Below, piece after piece: positions 1 through 11,441 of a DNA stretch of 64,000 bases. The number at the start of each line of letters is the position of its first letter. Within the stretch, counting starts at the first letter, position 1. The DNA comes from Polynucleobacter sp. GWA2_45_21 (lineage in GTDB: Bacteria; Pseudomonadota; Gammaproteobacteria; Burkholderiales; Burkholderiaceae). A program made the translations under genes and the position numbers. The stretch lies in NCBI RefSeq assembly GCF_001830325.1, contig NZ_MHZG01000002.1, positions 248,001-312,000 on the forward strand. The letters are read 5' to 3'. A model generated the notes under the pieces. It was not told the DNA's origin and searched no databases. It saw only the letters and a list, made by a program, of their open reading frames with translations.

Positions 1-1
1 T

Positions 2-1255
2 GCAACGATGGTGACGGCCGGCATCTTTATGGTGTCCCGCATGTCACCCCTATTTGAGTTATCTGATGCTGCATTGAGCTTCATCTTGGTAATCGGGTCG
101 ATCACTGCGCTCTTCATGGGCTTCTTGGGCATTGTTCAAACCGATATTAAGCGGGTGATTGCCTATTCAACACTCTCACAATTGGGTTACATGACTGTTG
201 CCTTGGGTGTATCTGCTTACCCAATCGCCATCTTCCATTTGATGACGCATGCATTCTTTAAGGCGCTTTTGTTCCTTGCAGCGGGAAGCGTGATTTTGGG
301 TATGCACCACGAGCAAGATATGCGCAAGATGGGCGGGCTCTGGAAGTACATGCCAATCACTTGCCTAATGATGTTATTGGGTAACCTGGCGTTGATTGGT
401 ACGCCATTCTTCTCTGGCTTTTATTCCAAAGATTCCATCATCGAAGCGGTAGCTGCCAGCCACATTCCTGGCTCTGGCTTTGCTTACTTCGCAGTGATGG
501 CTAGCGTATTTGTAACAGCTCTGTATTCCTTCCGTCTATACTTCTATGTATTCCACGGTAAGGCGCATTGGGGACATGCTGATGCTCACGCACATGATCA
601 CCACCATGATCATGCAGAGCAGGGCGATGATCATGCGCATCATGGTTTGGCTCCAGGTCAAAAACCGCATGAGTCACCATTTGTTGTGACTCTACCTTTA
701 ATTCTGTTGGCGATTCCTTCAGTGATTATTGGCTACTACACGATTACGCCTTTGCTGTTTGGCACTTATTTCGGCGATTCAATCTTTGTGGATATCGGTA
801 AGCATCCAGCGATGAAAGAACTGGCTGAAGAGTTCCATGGCCCGATCGCGATGGCAATGCATTCTTTGACTTCACCAGTCTTGCTGCTCGTTGTTCTTGG
901 CGTTCTGACTGCTGCGATTGGTTATCTCTGGGCACCAAAGTTGCCTGGCGTGGTTGCGCAAGCATTTGCACCAATCAAGAAGCTCTTGGATAACAAATAC
1001 TATCTCGATGATTTAAACCAAGCAGTGTTTTCTAAAGGCTTACTGTGGATCGGTGGTGTCTTATGGCATCGTGGCGATCAACAGGCTATTGACGGCTTCT
1101 TGGTTAACGGTAGCGCGCATGCAGTAGGGCGCTTTTCTGCAGTGATCCGCCATTTGCAATCCGGTTATCTCTATCACTATGCCTTTGCAATGATTGCAGG
1201 CTTGGCGGTATTGCTAGCTTGGGTTTTGTACGCTTACCTGCCTTTTGTTCGCTAG
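2..1255 (+). CDS. nuoL: NADH-quinone oxidoreductase subunit L, 5'-truncated by the window edge
   Basis: This is the C-terminal part (about 417 residues) of the large antiporter-like membrane subunit of respiratory complex I, which couples quinone reduction by NADH to proton pumping. The frame is open to the window start, so the real start lies upstream; the first ATG at 8 is internal. Visible family features are the conserved TM-helix segment KRVIAYSTLSQLGYM and the segment THAFFKALLFLAAGSV. A His/Asp-rich loop is encoded at about 558-653. nuoM follows 24 bases downstream, so this is the tail of the nuo operon. Identification is firm; only the N-terminus is missing. Confidence 0.97.
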   Translation, partial: ATMVTAGIFMVSRMSPLFELSDAALSFILVIGSITALFMGFLGIVQTDIKRVIAYSTLSQLGYMTVALGVSAYPIAIFHLMTHAFFKALLFLAAGSVILGMHHEQDMRKMGGLWKYMPITCLMMLLGNLALIGTPFFSGFYSKDSIIEAVAASHIPGSGFAYFAVMASVFVTALYSFRLYFYVFHGKAHWGHADAHAHDHHHDHAEQGDDHAHHGLAPGQKPHESPFVVTLPLILLAIPSVIIGYYTITPLLFGTYFGDSIFVDIGKHPAMKELAEEFHGPIAMAMHSLTSPVLLLVVLGVLTAAIGYLWAPKLPGVVAQAFAPIKKLLDNKYYLDDLNQAVFSKGLLWIGGVLWHRGDQQAIDGFLVNGSAHAVGRFSAVIRHLQSGYLYHYAFAMIAGLAVLLAWVLYAYLPFVR

Positions 1256-1279
1256 GCCTTTGTTACTTAAGTAGCCATC

Positions 1280-2746
1280 ATGATTCTTTCTTACGCCATC
1301 TGGATTCCGATTTTCTTCGGCATCATTATTTTGTTCTACGGTTCAGAGAGACCGACGGCCGGCGTTCGCTGGTTGGCTCTCTTTGGTGCTGTGCTGGGCT
1401 TTATTGCTACCCTCCCGCTGATTATTCATTTTGATATTGCCAATCCTGGCATGCAGTTTGTAGAAAAGATCAGTTGGATCCCTCGCTATGACATCAACTA
1501 TCACCTCGGTATTGACGGTATCTCTGTCTGGTTCATTGTTCTAACAGCATTCATTAATATTTTTGTAGTGATTGCTGCATGGGAAGTGATTGACAAGAAG
1601 GTTTCGCAGTACATGGCTTCTTTCTTAATCTTGTCTGGATTAATGATTGGCGTCTTCGCTGCTTTAGATGCCTTGTTGTTCTATGTATTCTTTGAGGCAA
1701 CCTTAATTCCAATGTACATCATCATTGGTGTGTGGGGTGGTCATAACCGCATCTACGCCGCATTTAAGTTCTTCTTGTACACCTTGCTTGGCTCATTACT
1801 CACTTTGATTGCCATGCTGTACTTGTACAACGTGACAAATACCTTTGAAATCTTGGCTTGGCACAATGCTCGCCTCGATATCGTTGAGCAAATCCTCTTG
1901 TTCTTTGCCTTCTTCATGGCATTTGCTGTGAAGGTGCCAATGTGGCCTTTGCATACTTGGTTGCCAGACGTTCACGTTGAAGCGCCAACAGGTGGTTCGG
2001 TGGTATTGGCGGCAATTATGTTGAAGCTGGGTGCTTATGGCTTCCTGCGTTTCTCATTGCCAATCGCCCCAGATGCAAGTCAATATCTTGGTCCATTTGT
2101 GATCTTCTTATCTTTAGTGGCTGTGATTTATGTTGGCGCCGTAGCCTTAGTTCAAAAAGACATGAAGAAGTTGGTGGCCTACTCATCAGTGGCACACATG
2201 GGCTTTGTGACTCTCGGTTTCTTCCTCTTTAGCCCGTTGGGTATTGAGGGCGGTATTGTGCAGATGATTTCTCATGGCTTCGTTGCTGGTGCCATGTTCC
2301 TCTCAATTGGTGTGTTGTATGACCGTATGCATACCCGCCAAATCGCGGATTACGGTGGTGTGGTTCACCGTATGCCTGCATTCACTGCATTTGCGGTCTT
2401 GATGGCAATGGCGAACTGCGGTTTGCCAGCTACCTCTGGTTTCGTGGGTGAGTTCATGGTGATTTTGGCTGCCGTAGATTACGACTTTGTAATTGGTATC
2501 TTGGCTGCAACCGCTTTGATACTAGGCGCTGCATATTCCTTGTGGATGGTGAAGCGCGTTTTCTTTGGCGCAATCACCAATAAGCATGTTGAGGAATTAA
2601 AAGATCTCAATGCGCGTGAGTATTTCATGATGACAGTACTGTCCATCTGCGTAATCGGAATGGGTGTTTATCCAAAGCCGTTTACCGACATCATTCATCC
2701 GTCTGTGATTAATCTGCTGCAGCACGTTGCTGTAAGCAAACTCTGA
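1280..2746 (+). CDS. nuoM: NADH-quinone oxidoreductase subunit M
   Basis: Second antiporter-like membrane subunit of complex I, 488 residues, the usual length. It is hydrophobic throughout, with about 14 membrane segments. The conserved segments [18 protein letters not shown] (with the glutamate characteristic of NuoM TM5) and [20 protein letters not shown] are visible, as is [18 protein letters not shown] in the second half. It sits between nuoL and nuoN in the same direction with short gaps, so it is co-transcribed. Nothing unusual. Confidence 0.97.
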   Translation: MILSYAIWIPIFFGIIILFYGSERPTAGVRWLALFGAVLGFIATLPLIIHFDIANPGMQFVEKISWIPRYDINYHLGIDGISVWFIVLTAFINIFVVIAAWEVIDKKVSQYMASFLILSGLMIGVFAALDALLFYVFFEATLIPMYIIIGVWGGHNRIYAAFKFFLYTLLGSLLTLIAMLYLYNVTNTFEILAWHNARLDIVEQILLFFAFFMAFAVKVPMWPLHTWLPDVHVEAPTGGSVVLAAIMLKLGAYGFLRFSLPIAPDASQYLGPFVIFLSLVAVIYVGAVALVQKDMKKLVAYSSVAHMGFVTLGFFLFSPLGIEGGIVQMISHGFVAGAMFLSIGVLYDRMHTRQIADYGGVVHRMPAFTAFAVLMAMANCGLPATSGFVGEFMVILAAVDYDFVIGILAATALILGAAYSLWMVKRVFFGAITNKHVEELKDLNAREYFMMTVLSICVIGMGVYPKPFTDIIHPSVINLLQHVAVSKL

Positions 2747-2756
2747 GTACAAGCTA

Positions 2757-4262
2757 ATGCAAGAATTTGATCTATTCGCCATCCTGCCGGAACTTGTTTT
2801 ACTTGTAGCTACCTGCCTACTATTGGTAGCTAGCGTTTATGTACCGGAGCGCCAGCCATCTACACCCGGCGTAGAGCACGATATTTTCCATACGCCGCGT
2901 GGAGTTGGTTTCGTCTACTTCTTTACGATTATCTTGCTGGTCTATCTGGTTTTTGATTTTCTGGCGCGGATGGCTGATCCATCTGTTGTTGCCATGAATG
3001 GTTTGTTTCAATCAGACCCCATTTCCAATCTTCTTAAGGCATGCTCATGCGGTGCCGTGTTAGTGAGTTTGGTGTATTCAAAGCAATACCTTAGTGATCG
3101 TGCACTATTCCGCCCAGACTTTATTGTTTTGGCTTTATTGGCCTTGTTGGGGCAGTGCATTCTGATCTCTGGCGCCAATCTATTAACTCTTTATTTAGGT
3201 CTTGAGTTAATGGCTTTGCCTACTTATGCCTTGGTAGCTATGCGTCATAGTAGTGAGAAGAGTGTAGAGGCTGCCATTAAGTACTTTATTCTGGGTGCAT
3301 TGGCTTCTGGTTTCTTGCTCTACGGTATGTCTATGCTTTATGGCGTAACCGGCTCACTTGATTTAATTGAAATCTTCAGAACAGTTGCTGATCCACGCGT
3401 TAATCATTTGGTGATGGCTTTTGGTTTGGTATTTATTGTTTCTGGTTTGGCTTTCAAGTTAGGTGTTGTGCCATTCCATATGTGGGTACCAGATGTGTAT
3501 CAAGGCGCACCAACAGCAGTGACCTTGATGATTGCCGCAGCCCCAAAGATCGCTGCATTTGCTCTGTTATTCCGTCTTTTAGTAAATACTTTATTGCCCT
3601 TGATGGGTGATTGGCAGCCAATGCTGGTCTTGTTGGCGGTTCTGTCCTTGGTAGTGGGTAACATCACCGCTATTGCGCAAACTAATATGAAGCGCATGCT
3701 GGCTTATTCGGCTATTGCTCAAATGGGTTTTGTATTGCTGGGCATGTTATCTGTATTTGATGACCATGCTTTTGGTGCATCCATGTTCTATGTGATCACT
3801 TATGTACTAACTACATTAGGTAGCTTCGGCCTCTTAATGATGTTGTCGCGCAAGGGCCATGATTGCGAAACCATTGATGATCTCAAGGGCTTGAATAAAC
3901 GCCATCCATGGTTTGCCTTTATTGGCCTGGTAATGATGTTCTCTTTGGCCGGTATTCCGCCGACAGTAGGTTTTGCTGCTAAGTTGGGTGTACTTGAAGC
4001 CTTGGTAGATGGTGGACACACATTCTTAGCCATCATTGCTGTGATTGCCTCATTGATTGGTGCTTTCTACTACCTCAGAGTAGTTAAGGTGATGTATTTC
4101 GATGAGCCAAAAGAAGAGCATGCTGAGGAGTTTTCTGGATCTGGCTTTGCTCGCGGACTTTTGAGTTTGAATGCAATTTTCGTTTTGGCTCTAGGTATCT
4201 TTCCAGCGGGACTGATGGCTGTTTGCCTCGATGCAATGCGCCGCACTTTGTTGGGCTCATAG
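2757..4262 (+). CDS. nuoN: NADH-quinone oxidoreductase subunit N
   Basis: Third antiporter-like subunit and last gene of the complex I operon, 501 residues. Visible motifs are [38 protein letters not shown] and [18 protein letters not shown], all typical of NuoN. It starts 10 bases after nuoM. A strong intrinsic terminator follows 27 bases after the stop, ending the operon. In related genomes I recall a small DUF2818 gene after nuoN; none is visible here. Confidence 0.97.
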   Translation: MQEFDLFAILPELVLLVATCLLLVASVYVPERQPSTPGVEHDIFHTPRGVGFVYFFTIILLVYLVFDFLARMADPSVVAMNGLFQSDPISNLLKACSCGAVLVSLVYSKQYLSDRALFRPDFIVLALLALLGQCILISGANLLTLYLGLELMALPTYALVAMRHSSEKSVEAAIKYFILGALASGFLLYGMSMLYGVTGSLDLIEIFRTVADPRVNHLVMAFGLVFIVSGLAFKLGVVPFHMWVPDVYQGAPTAVTLMIAAAPKIAAFALLFRLLVNTLLPLMGDWQPMLVLLAVLSLVVGNITAIAQTNMKRMLAYSAIAQMGFVLLGMLSVFDDHAFGASMFYVITYVLTTLGSFGLLMMLSRKGHDCETIDDLKGLNKRHPWFAFIGLVMMFSLAGIPPTVGFAAKLGVLEALVDGGHTFLAIIAVIASLIGAFYYLRVVKVMYFDEPKEEHAEEFSGSGFARGLLSLNAIFVLALGIFPAGLMAVCLDAMRRTLLGS

Positions 4263-4288
4263 TCAAGCAACTCAAACTGATTTTGATG

Positions 4289-4319
4289 AAGGCTCCGAAT
4301 AGGGGCCTTTCTCTTTTTT
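4289..4319 (+). terminator. Intrinsic terminator of the nuo operon
   Basis: 8-bp stem AAGGCTCC / GGGGCCTT (4289-4296 with 4302-4309, one G-T pair), 5-nt loop, then a T-rich tail ending in TTTTTT. It lies directly after nuoN. Confidence 0.85.
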
Positions 4320-4367
4320 GTCATCTAGATTTTGTATGATGGATATTCAATTGACGAAAGACCTGCT

Positions 4368-4970
4368 ATGAGTGAAAAATCCTTTAAAGACTTGCCAATT
4401 GGGGATGCCCATTTGAGAGAGGAGCGCTTATCTGGTGAGGATATTTACGGCGGCATCTTTTTGAATATGAAGCGCGATCAAGTGAGCTTGCCCGATGGCA
4501 ATCAAGCAGTCCGTGAATACCTGACACATCCTGGAGCAGTTGCTATTTTGGCTATCCTGGATGATGGCAGGGTGCTGATGGAGCGCCAATATCGCTACCC
4601 AATTGCAAAAGCTTGCATTGAAATCCCTGCTGGAAAGTTGGAGATTGGTGAAGATCGATTGCTGTGTGCCCAGAGAGAGTTGGAAGAAGAGACGGGTTAT
4701 TCGGCTACTAAGTGGAGTTTTATCCGTCGCATTCATCCAGTCATCTCCTACTCGACAGAATTTATTGACATCTATCTCGCTGAAGGTTTGGTATCTGGAA
4801 AAAGCCATCTAGATGATGAAGAGTTTTTAGATGTATTTGCCGCTCCTCTAGAGCAATTATTGGAGTGGGTGGAGCAGGGTGAAGTTACAGACGTGAAGAC
4901 GACAATTGCAACGTACTGGCTGGATCGTTATCGTCGTGGTCTTGTGAGCCCTAAGCCTATAGCGGGGTAA
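4368..4970 (+). CDS. Nudix hydrolase, ADP-ribose pyrophosphatase-like
   Basis: 200-residue Nudix hydrolase that probably cleaves ADP-ribose or a related nucleoside diphosphate sugar. The full Nudix box GX5EX7REUXEEXGU is present: it starts at GKLEIGE and ends at RELEEETGY. The reading frame is open from an earlier ATG at 4332, but 4368 (MSEKSFKD) is preferred because GAAAG lies upstream of it and the 12 extra residues look like leader. The gene stands alone after the nuo terminator, next to the DUF1178 gene. The substrate is inferred from family resemblance only. Confidence 0.88.
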   Translation: MSEKSFKDLPIGDAHLREERLSGEDIYGGIFLNMKRDQVSLPDGNQAVREYLTHPGAVAILAILDDGRVLMERQYRYPIAKACIEIPAGKLEIGEDRLLCAQRELEEETGYSATKWSFIRRIHPVISYSTEFIDIYLAEGLVSGKSHLDDEEFLDVFAAPLEQLLEWVEQGEVTDVKTTIATYWLDRYRRGLVSPKPIAG

Positions 4971-5031
4971 TTTCATAATCCTATTAAAATAGGGCTATTG
5001 AATTTAGTACTTTTGCCCCTATATAGGTCTT

Positions 5032-5559
5032 ATGAAAGTTTATAACCTCGCTTGCCCACTAGATCATCGCTTTGAGGGATGGTTTGCCTCTGAGGAGGAT
5101 TGCCTTGCCCAGCAGGACAAGGGAATGCTTGCGTGTCCTATTTGCGATAGTACTGAGATTACCAGGATGCCATCGGCTCCACATATTGCTAAATCAAGCT
5201 CTAGCAAAGATGTCTCAACTTCAACCGAGCTGACTGTTGCCAGTCCTGCGACAACCGATCACTCTGGTGTCAGTGGCGGCCTCACTGGTGACGTTGTGGC
5301 CCTGACTGGAAGTGATCATTCTCAATTAGAGGCACAAGTCCAGGCCGCCTTTTTAAAGGGTATGCGTGAGTTGATGGGGCGTTCTGAGGATGTTGGTAGC
5401 TCGTTTGCAGAAGAGGCTCGCAAAATTCACTATAAGGAATCTCCTGAGCGGAGTATTCGTGGTCAAACCACTCTAGATGAAGCTGAGGCTTTGCGTGACG
5501 AAGGAATTGAGGTCATGGCAATGCCCATGCTACCTGCCTTTAAAAACACGTTGCAGTAG
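5032..5559 (+). CDS. DUF1178 family protein
   Basis: 175-residue protein of the DUF1178 family, function unknown. The N-terminus (MKVYNLACPLDHRFEGWF) and the paired cysteines CPLDH and CPICDS suggest a small zinc ribbon, followed by a Ser/Thr-rich linker and a conserved C-terminal block (PERSIRGQTTLDEAEALRDEG). A -35/-10-like pair, TTGAAT (4998-5003) and TATAGG (5022-5027) with 18-base spacing, lies just upstream, and AGG at 5025-5027 could serve as ribosome binding site. Confidence 0.85.
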   Translation: MKVYNLACPLDHRFEGWFASEEDCLAQQDKGMLACPICDSTEITRMPSAPHIAKSSSSKDVSTSTELTVASPATTDHSGVSGGLTGDVVALTGSDHSQLEAQVQAAFLKGMRELMGRSEDVGSSFAEEARKIHYKESPERSIRGQTTLDEAEALRDEGIEVMAMPMLPAFKNTLQ

Positions 5560-5613
5560 CCAGCCTCACCCCAATTCCCCTATACTTGGTGTGAACCCAA
5601 GATCTGGGTGTAA

Positions 5614-6393
<780 letters not shown>

Positions 6394-6437
6394 TCGCTAC
6401 CGATCAAAGTCTTAATTAGTAGTCGAAAGCCTGCCCT

Positions 6438-7091
6438 GTGACTTTTCTGGATATTCTCACCCAGTTAGCCCAGGGCATTTCTTATACGGTGCTAGTAACG
6501 CTCGTTTGCTCTGCAACGGGTTTAGTGGTGGGTTTATTTCTGGCAAGCCTGCGTCGTATGGATATTCCTTGGCTCATTCCGATGATTGACGGCTATACCT
6601 ATGTATTTAGGGGTGTACCAGTTTTAGTTTTGCTGTTTATGGTGTACTTTGGCTTGCCGGGTATTGGTTTTAAAGTCCCACCCTTAATGGCGATGGCTCT
6701 CAGCCTAGGTTTGGTTGCTTCAGCGTATTTGGCGGAGGTATTTCGGGGGGCATTCAATTCTATAGATCCTGCTGAAGTGACTGCTGCTCAAGCCATGGGT
6801 ATGAGCCGCATTCAGGTTCTCAGGTTTATCGAGCTACCGCAGATGTTGCGATATTCGGTTCCGGGGATGGTCAATGAGTTCACCTCAGTTTTAAAGTACT
6901 CACCATTTGCTTACACCGTTGGGATCCCAGAGATTACCAAGCAAGCCATGACCTTGACCTCGACAACGCTACGAGGTATTGAAATCTATCTAGCAGTGGG
7001 CATTCTCTATTTTGTGATTTATAAAATCTGCTTGCTTGGCGTTCAGTTACTAGCTAAGCGCTATCAAATTCCGGGGATGAGTCCAGCATGA
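6438..7091 (+). CDS. Amino-acid ABC transporter permease (HisM/GlnP family)
   Basis: 217-residue inner-membrane permease with GTG start. The cytoplasmic coupling segment EVTAAQAMGMSRIQVLRFIELPQ is the EAA loop that docks on the ATPase. About five membrane helices are visible. It is the first of two permeases in the operon, so the importer is probably a heterodimer of 6438-7091 and 7845-8510. Confidence 0.92.
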   Translation: MTFLDILTQLAQGISYTVLVTLVCSATGLVVGLFLASLRRMDIPWLIPMIDGYTYVFRGVPVLVLLFMVYFGLPGIGFKVPPLMAMALSLGLVASAYLAEVFRGAFNSIDPAEVTAAQAMGMSRIQVLRFIELPQMLRYSVPGMVNEFTSVLKYSPFAYTVGIPEITKQAMTLTSTTLRGIEIYLAVGILYFVIYKICLLGVQLLAKRYQIPGMSPA

Positions 7092-7113
7092 CATTATCAA
7101 AAGAGGTAATACT

Positions 7114-7845
7114 GTGGCACTAATTCAAGTAAGAGATTTGGTTAAGGAGTTTGGTGGACAAACAGTTCTGTCCAATGTCAATCTCGATCTCAATGAGGGC
7201 GATGTGCGCGTCTTGATGGGTGCATCAGGCTCTGGTAAGTCTACTTTATTGCGCTGCCTCAATCGCTTGGTTGAGCCTACTTCCGGATCGATCGTTTTTA
7301 GGGGTAGGGAAGTACTAGGCCCTGATGTTGATGTGCGAGAGTTGCGCAAGCAAATTGGTTTCGTATTTCAGCAGTTTGCTTTGTATAGTCATTTGACTGT
7401 TTTGGATAATGTTTCATTAGGTCTGCGCAAGCTTCACGGGATGGGCAAGGCAGAGGCGAAAGAAAAGGCTTTATTTGAGTTGTCTCATTTTGAAATGACG
7501 CCGCATCAAGATAAATACCCCTCACAGCTTTCAGGAGGGCAGAAGCAACGCGTAGCCATTGCAAGGGCGCTTGCTATGGATCCAGCAGTCTTAGTCCTCG
7601 ATGAGCCCACTTCAGCATTAGACCCTGTGATGTCTAGAGATGTTGCTGATCTGATTAATCGCTTGCATGGCGAAGGTATCACCATGATCTGCGTTACTCA
7701 TGACCTCAACTTGGCCCGCAATATAGCGGATACAGTGATGTTCTTAGATCGCGGTGTGATTCGTGCTGATGATCGGATTGATGCTTTGAGTAAGCACGCT
7801 GATCCAGAAATCAATGCCTTCTTTGGCGCAGAGGAAAAGCGTTAA
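7114..7845 (+). CDS. Amino-acid ABC transporter ATP-binding protein (GlnQ/HisP-like)
   Basis: 243-residue ABC ATPase. Walker A is GASGSGKST, the Q-loop lies in GFVFQQFALY, the signature is LSGGQKQRVAIARALA, Walker B is [12 protein letters not shown], and the H-loop His is in CVTHDLN. GTG start preceded by AAGAGG. It lies between the two permease genes and overlaps the second permease by one base (TAATG), so the two are translationally coupled. Confidence 0.95.
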   Translation: MALIQVRDLVKEFGGQTVLSNVNLDLNEGDVRVLMGASGSGKSTLLRCLNRLVEPTSGSIVFRGREVLGPDVDVRELRKQIGFVFQQFALYSHLTVLDNVSLGLRKLHGMGKAEAKEKALFELSHFEMTPHQDKYPSQLSGGQKQRVAIARALAMDPAVLVLDEPTSALDPVMSRDVADLINRLHGEGITMICVTHDLNLARNIADTVMFLDRGVIRADDRIDALSKHADPEINAFFGAEEKR

Positions 7846-8510
7846 TGGGAGGGTGGTCATCATTCATCCGTGATCTCACGGAGCAGATGCCCTTAATTCT
7901 GACTGGGCTTGTGAATACTTTGCAATTAGCAGGCTTGATTAGCATCTCAGGATTGCTATTGGGTATCGTGGTGTTTTATCTCACCCTCAGCAAGAATCAG
8001 TATCTGCGCAGTGCTATCAATTCTTATATCTCCTTCTTTATTGGGATGCCCTTAATTGTTCTGTTGTTCTTAATGTATTACGGCTTACCGCAATGGGGTG
8101 TTCGACTCTCTCCATTTACAGTGGCTTTTATTGGCTTTACTTTCAATGTGGCTGCCTACAACGCAGCGTATTTAAAGACTGCCTTTAATGGTTTGGATAA
8201 GACCCAACTTGAGGCAGCGAGTGCGCAGGGATTTAGTCCTTTGCAGATTTTTAAGTTCATTACTTTGCCGCAGGTCATTCGCCTTTCCATTCCTGCACTC
8301 ACCAATCAAGTGATTGCGAATCTAAAAGACAGTTCGGTTGCATTTTTGATTCAGTACACCGAGTTCTTTGCTCGCATACAAGAATTGGCTGCTACAAACT
8401 TCCAATTCTTTAAAGCCTACTTCTTAGCTGCCTTGGTGTATCTAGCTTTGGTCTCAGTAATTGTCTTATTCGCTCGCGCGATTGAGCGGCGTTACTTTAT
8501 TCCTGCCTAA
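7845..8510 (+). CDS. Amino-acid ABC transporter permease, second subunit
   Basis: 221-residue permease of the same family, with EAA-loop segment QLEAASAQGFSPLQIFKFITLPQ. Its start overlaps the stop of the ATPase gene. It is the last gene of the importer operon; a convergent terminator follows. Confidence 0.92.
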   Translation: MGGWSSFIRDLTEQMPLILTGLVNTLQLAGLISISGLLLGIVVFYLTLSKNQYLRSAINSYISFFIGMPLIVLLFLMYYGLPQWGVRLSPFTVAFIGFTFNVAAYNAAYLKTAFNGLDKTQLEAASAQGFSPLQIFKFITLPQVIRLSIPALTNQVIANLKDSSVAFLIQYTEFFARIQELAATNFQFFKAYFLAALVYLALVSVIVLFARAIERRYFIPA

Positions 8511-8541
8511 GGATATTCCTCAGTTATACGGTTGAGGGATA

Positions 8542-8573
8542 AAAAAATAGCGACCCGAAGGCCGCTATTTTTA
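8542..8573. terminator. Bidirectional intrinsic terminator
   Basis: AAAAATAGCG pairs with CGCTATTTTT around a short CC-CGAA-GG inner hairpin. With A-run and T-run flanks it can act in both directions, for the ABC importer (+) and for the dehydrogenase gene (-). Confidence 0.8.
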
Positions 8574-8599
8574 TTGATAGATACTTACCGTAGCATCAA

Positions 8600-10120
8600 T
8601 TATTTCGAAGTTGGCATTACAAACTCTGCGCCTTTAGCAATGCTCTCAGGCCAGCGCTGCATTACGCTTTTCTGCTTGGTATAGAAGCGAACACCTTCTT
8701 TGCCATAAGCATGCATATCGCCAAAGAGGGACTTCTTCCAGCCACCAAAACCATGCCAAGCCATTGGAACTGGAATAGGCACGTTGATACCAACCATGCC
8801 CACCTGAACACGACGGGCAAATTCACGGGCAATATTGCCATCGCTTGTAAAGCAAGCTACCCCATTGCCGTACTCGCAAGCATTCACTAAATTTAATGCT
8901 TCAGTGAAGTTCGCTACGCGCACGCAAGATAGAACTGGGCCAAAGATTTCTTCTAGGTAGATCTTCATCTCTGGGGTGACGTTGTCAAAAAGGGTGCCAC
9001 CAATAAAGAAGCCATTGTCATGACCTGGTACTTTCAAGCCGCGACCATCTACGAGTAACGTGGCGCCTGAGGCTACACCACTTTCAATGTAGCTAGTAAT
9101 ACGCTCTAAGGCGGCCTTCGTAACGATAGGGCCCATTTCAGCATCGAGCTCCATGCCGTTCTTTACTTTAAGAGTTTTGGTGCGCTCAATCAGTTTTGGC
9201 ATGATTTTCTCTGCAACATCGCCAACTAAAACGGCTACTGAAATTGCCATGCAACGCTCGCCAGCAGAACCGTAGGCTGCACCAATCAAAGCATCAATTG
9301 TTTTATCGATGTCCGCATCAGGCATGACAACCATATGGTTCTTAGCGCCGCCCAATGCTTGCGAGCGTTTGCCAAAGTGTGCGCAACGCTCATAGATGTA
9401 GTTAGCAATTGGGGTTGAGCCGACAAAGCTCACTGCCTTGACATCGGGGTTTTCAATTAAGGCATCAACAGCCTCTTTGTCGCCCTGAACAACGTTAAAT
9501 ACACCGTCAGGTAAACCGGCCTCTTTTAAGAGCTTGGCCATCAACAGGGAAGCTGAAGGATCGGTTGGGCTTGGTTTCAGGATGAAGGTATTACCGCAAG
9601 CAATGGCCACCGGGAACATCCACATTGGCACCATTACGGGGAAGTTAAATGGGGTGATACCGGCAACCACTCCCAAAGGTTGACGCATGACCCAGTTATC
9701 AATATCGGTAGAGACTTGCTCGGTGTAATCACCTTTGAGCAATTCTGGAATGCCAGTAGCAAATTCAACGATATCAATACCGCGCGTGACTTCGCCCTGG
9801 GCATCAGTAAATACTTTGCCATGCTCGGCAGTAATAATGGCGGCTAATTCATCACGATGAGCATTGAGTAGTTCAAGGTACTTGAACATGATGCGTGCGC
9901 GGCGCAATGGGGAGGTTTGGCTCCAGCTTTCAAAGGCCTTTTGGGCAACTGCCACGGTAGCGTCAACATCCTTGCGGCTGGCTAAAGAAACGCGTCTTGC
10001 AACGGCTCCTGTAGAAGGGTTAAAGACATCGGCAAAACGACCGTCTTTCGGATTGACGACTTTACCGTCAACAAAATGGCCAATATCTTCTTTTGATTCA
10101 AAGGCTTGTGGTGCGCTCAT
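8600..10120 (-). CDS. mmsA: CoA-acylating methylmalonate-semialdehyde dehydrogenase
   Basis: 506-residue aldehyde dehydrogenase of the MmsA/IolA type, which oxidatively decarboxylates methylmalonate semialdehyde or malonate semialdehyde to propionyl-CoA or acetyl-CoA with NAD+. The catalytic Cys lies in [12 protein letters not shown], the motif typical of this subfamily, and [13 protein letters not shown] replaces the usual active-site Glu region. The C-terminal segment [16 protein letters not shown] is also typical. It is a single-gene unit: no mmsB or valine-catabolic neighbours are seen, so the pathway role (valine, beta-alanine or inositol) is not decided here. Confidence 0.93.
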   Translation of the reverse strand: MSAPQAFESKEDIGHFVDGKVVNPKDGRFADVFNPSTGAVARRVSLASRKDVDATVAVAQKAFESWSQTSPLRRARIMFKYLELLNAHRDELAAIITAEHGKVFTDAQGEVTRGIDIVEFATGIPELLKGDYTEQVSTDIDNWVMRQPLGVVAGITPFNFPVMVPMWMFPVAIACGNTFILKPSPTDPSASLLMAKLLKEAGLPDGVFNVVQGDKEAVDALIENPDVKAVSFVGSTPIANYIYERCAHFGKRSQALGGAKNHMVVMPDADIDKTIDALIGAAYGSAGERCMAISVAVLVGDVAEKIMPKLIERTKTLKVKNGMELDAEMGPIVTKAALERITSYIESGVASGATLLVDGRGLKVPGHDNGFFIGGTLFDNVTPEMKIYLEEIFGPVLSCVRVANFTEALNLVNACEYGNGVACFTSDGNIAREFARRVQVGMVGINVPIPVPMAWHGFGGWKKSLFGDMHAYGKEGVRFYTKQKSVMQRWPESIAKGAEFVMPTSK

Positions 10121-10267
10121 AGATTTTGCCTAATATTTTTTCTAGTTTTAGGGTCAATAGACTTGGATGACTTGGTATCCGCAGAAGTCTATGGTCTCGT
10201 TTATCCTACTCATTCTATTTTATCGCTTTCATTACCTTTTCGCTTTTCAAGATCCAAGGGCATTTAA

Positions 10268-11389
10268 ATGAGTCTTCTATTTTCCAGCTACACGCTGAGC
10301 TCTCCTAAGGGCGGTATAACGCTCCCCAATCGCATCGTAGTGGCGCCCATGTGCCAATACTCGGCTGTGAATGGCGAGGCTCAGGATTGGCATTTAATGC
10401 ACTGGGGTAATCTCCTGAATAGCGGGGCAGGCTTGTTCATTATTGAGGCCACTGGTGTGACGCCAGAGGGGCGCATTACCCCTGCCTGCCTTGGTTTATG
10501 GGATGACCGTACTGAGGCTGCCCTAAAAGACAAGCTGAGTCGAGCTCGTAAGCTGGCCCCCAAAACCCCTGTTTTCATTCAGTTGGCGCATGCTGGCCGA
10601 AAAGCCTCTAGCGCTACCCCCTGGGAAGGCGGGCAATTGCTCTCTAAAGAGCAGGGTGGTTGGGATACGCTTGCCCCATCAGCTATTCCTCAGTTAAAGG
10701 ATGAGCGTTTACCTCATGAACTTTCTAAAGCAGAATTGGCAGAACTCATAGCAGCATTTGTTGTTGCGGCGCAGCGTGCTGATCGCATTGGCGTAGATGG
10801 TATTGAGTTGCATGGGGCTCATGGCTACCTCCTGCATCAATTTTTATCGCCAATCGCCAATCAGCGCACTGACGAATATGGCGGCTCTTATGAGAATCGC
10901 ATCCGCTTCCTCTTGGAATTATTTGCAGCAGTACGCAAAGCATATCAAGGCGTCTTGGGTATTCGGATTTCTGCCAGCGATTGGATTGAGGGTGGCTGGA
11001 CTCCCCAGGAAACTGCAGATTTTGCATCCCGCCTAAAACCATTGGGATGTGATTTTGTACATATTTCATCGGGGGGTATTTCACCCTTGCAAAAGATCGC
11101 GATAGGGCCAAATTACCAAGTGCCATTTGCCAAAATCGTAAAAGATCAATCTGGCTTACCTACGATGACAGTTGGCTTGATTACAGAACCCCAGCAAGCA
11201 GAAGATATTCTCCAAAAAGGGGATGCAGATTTGATTGCCTTGGCCCGAGCATTTTTATATAAGCCACGATGGGCTTGGGAGGCTGCTGCAGCCTTGGGCG
11301 GTACCGTACCATCGAATGAGCGCTATTGGCGTTGTCTGCCGCGTGAAGCCCAAGCCATATTCGGGGATGTCAAAGTAGGACAGCGATAA
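10268..11389 (+). CDS. NADH:flavin oxidoreductase, Old Yellow Enzyme family (YqjM-like)
   Basis: 373-residue FMN-dependent ene-reductase, which reduces activated C=C bonds with NAD(P)H. The N-terminal APMCQYSAVNG carries the Cys and Tyr that mark the YqjM subclass. IQLAHAGRKA, the catalytic pair in ELHGAHGYLLHQFLSP, and NQRTDEYGGS are all conserved. Start supported by AAGGGC upstream. Single-gene unit, divergent from mmsA; physiological substrate unknown. Confidence 0.92.
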   Translation: MSLLFSSYTLSSPKGGITLPNRIVVAPMCQYSAVNGEAQDWHLMHWGNLLNSGAGLFIIEATGVTPEGRITPACLGLWDDRTEAALKDKLSRARKLAPKTPVFIQLAHAGRKASSATPWEGGQLLSKEQGGWDTLAPSAIPQLKDERLPHELSKAELAELIAAFVVAAQRADRIGVDGIELHGAHGYLLHQFLSPIANQRTDEYGGSYENRIRFLLELFAAVRKAYQGVLGIRISASDWIEGGWTPQETADFASRLKPLGCDFVHISSGGISPLQKIAIGPNYQVPFAKIVKDQSGLPTMTVGLITEPQQAEDILQKGDADLIALARAFLYKPRWAWEAAAALGGTVPSNERYWRCLPREAQAIFGDVKVGQR

Positions 11390-11441
11390 TAGATCCCTAT
11401 CCCGTATTCAACCCCTAATATTAAATATCACTGAGTTAGTT

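Noticed and set aside
10746..11126. 126-codon minus-strand frame inside the Old Yellow Enzyme gene
   Set aside because: Opposite a well-conserved enzyme; no supporting start signals.
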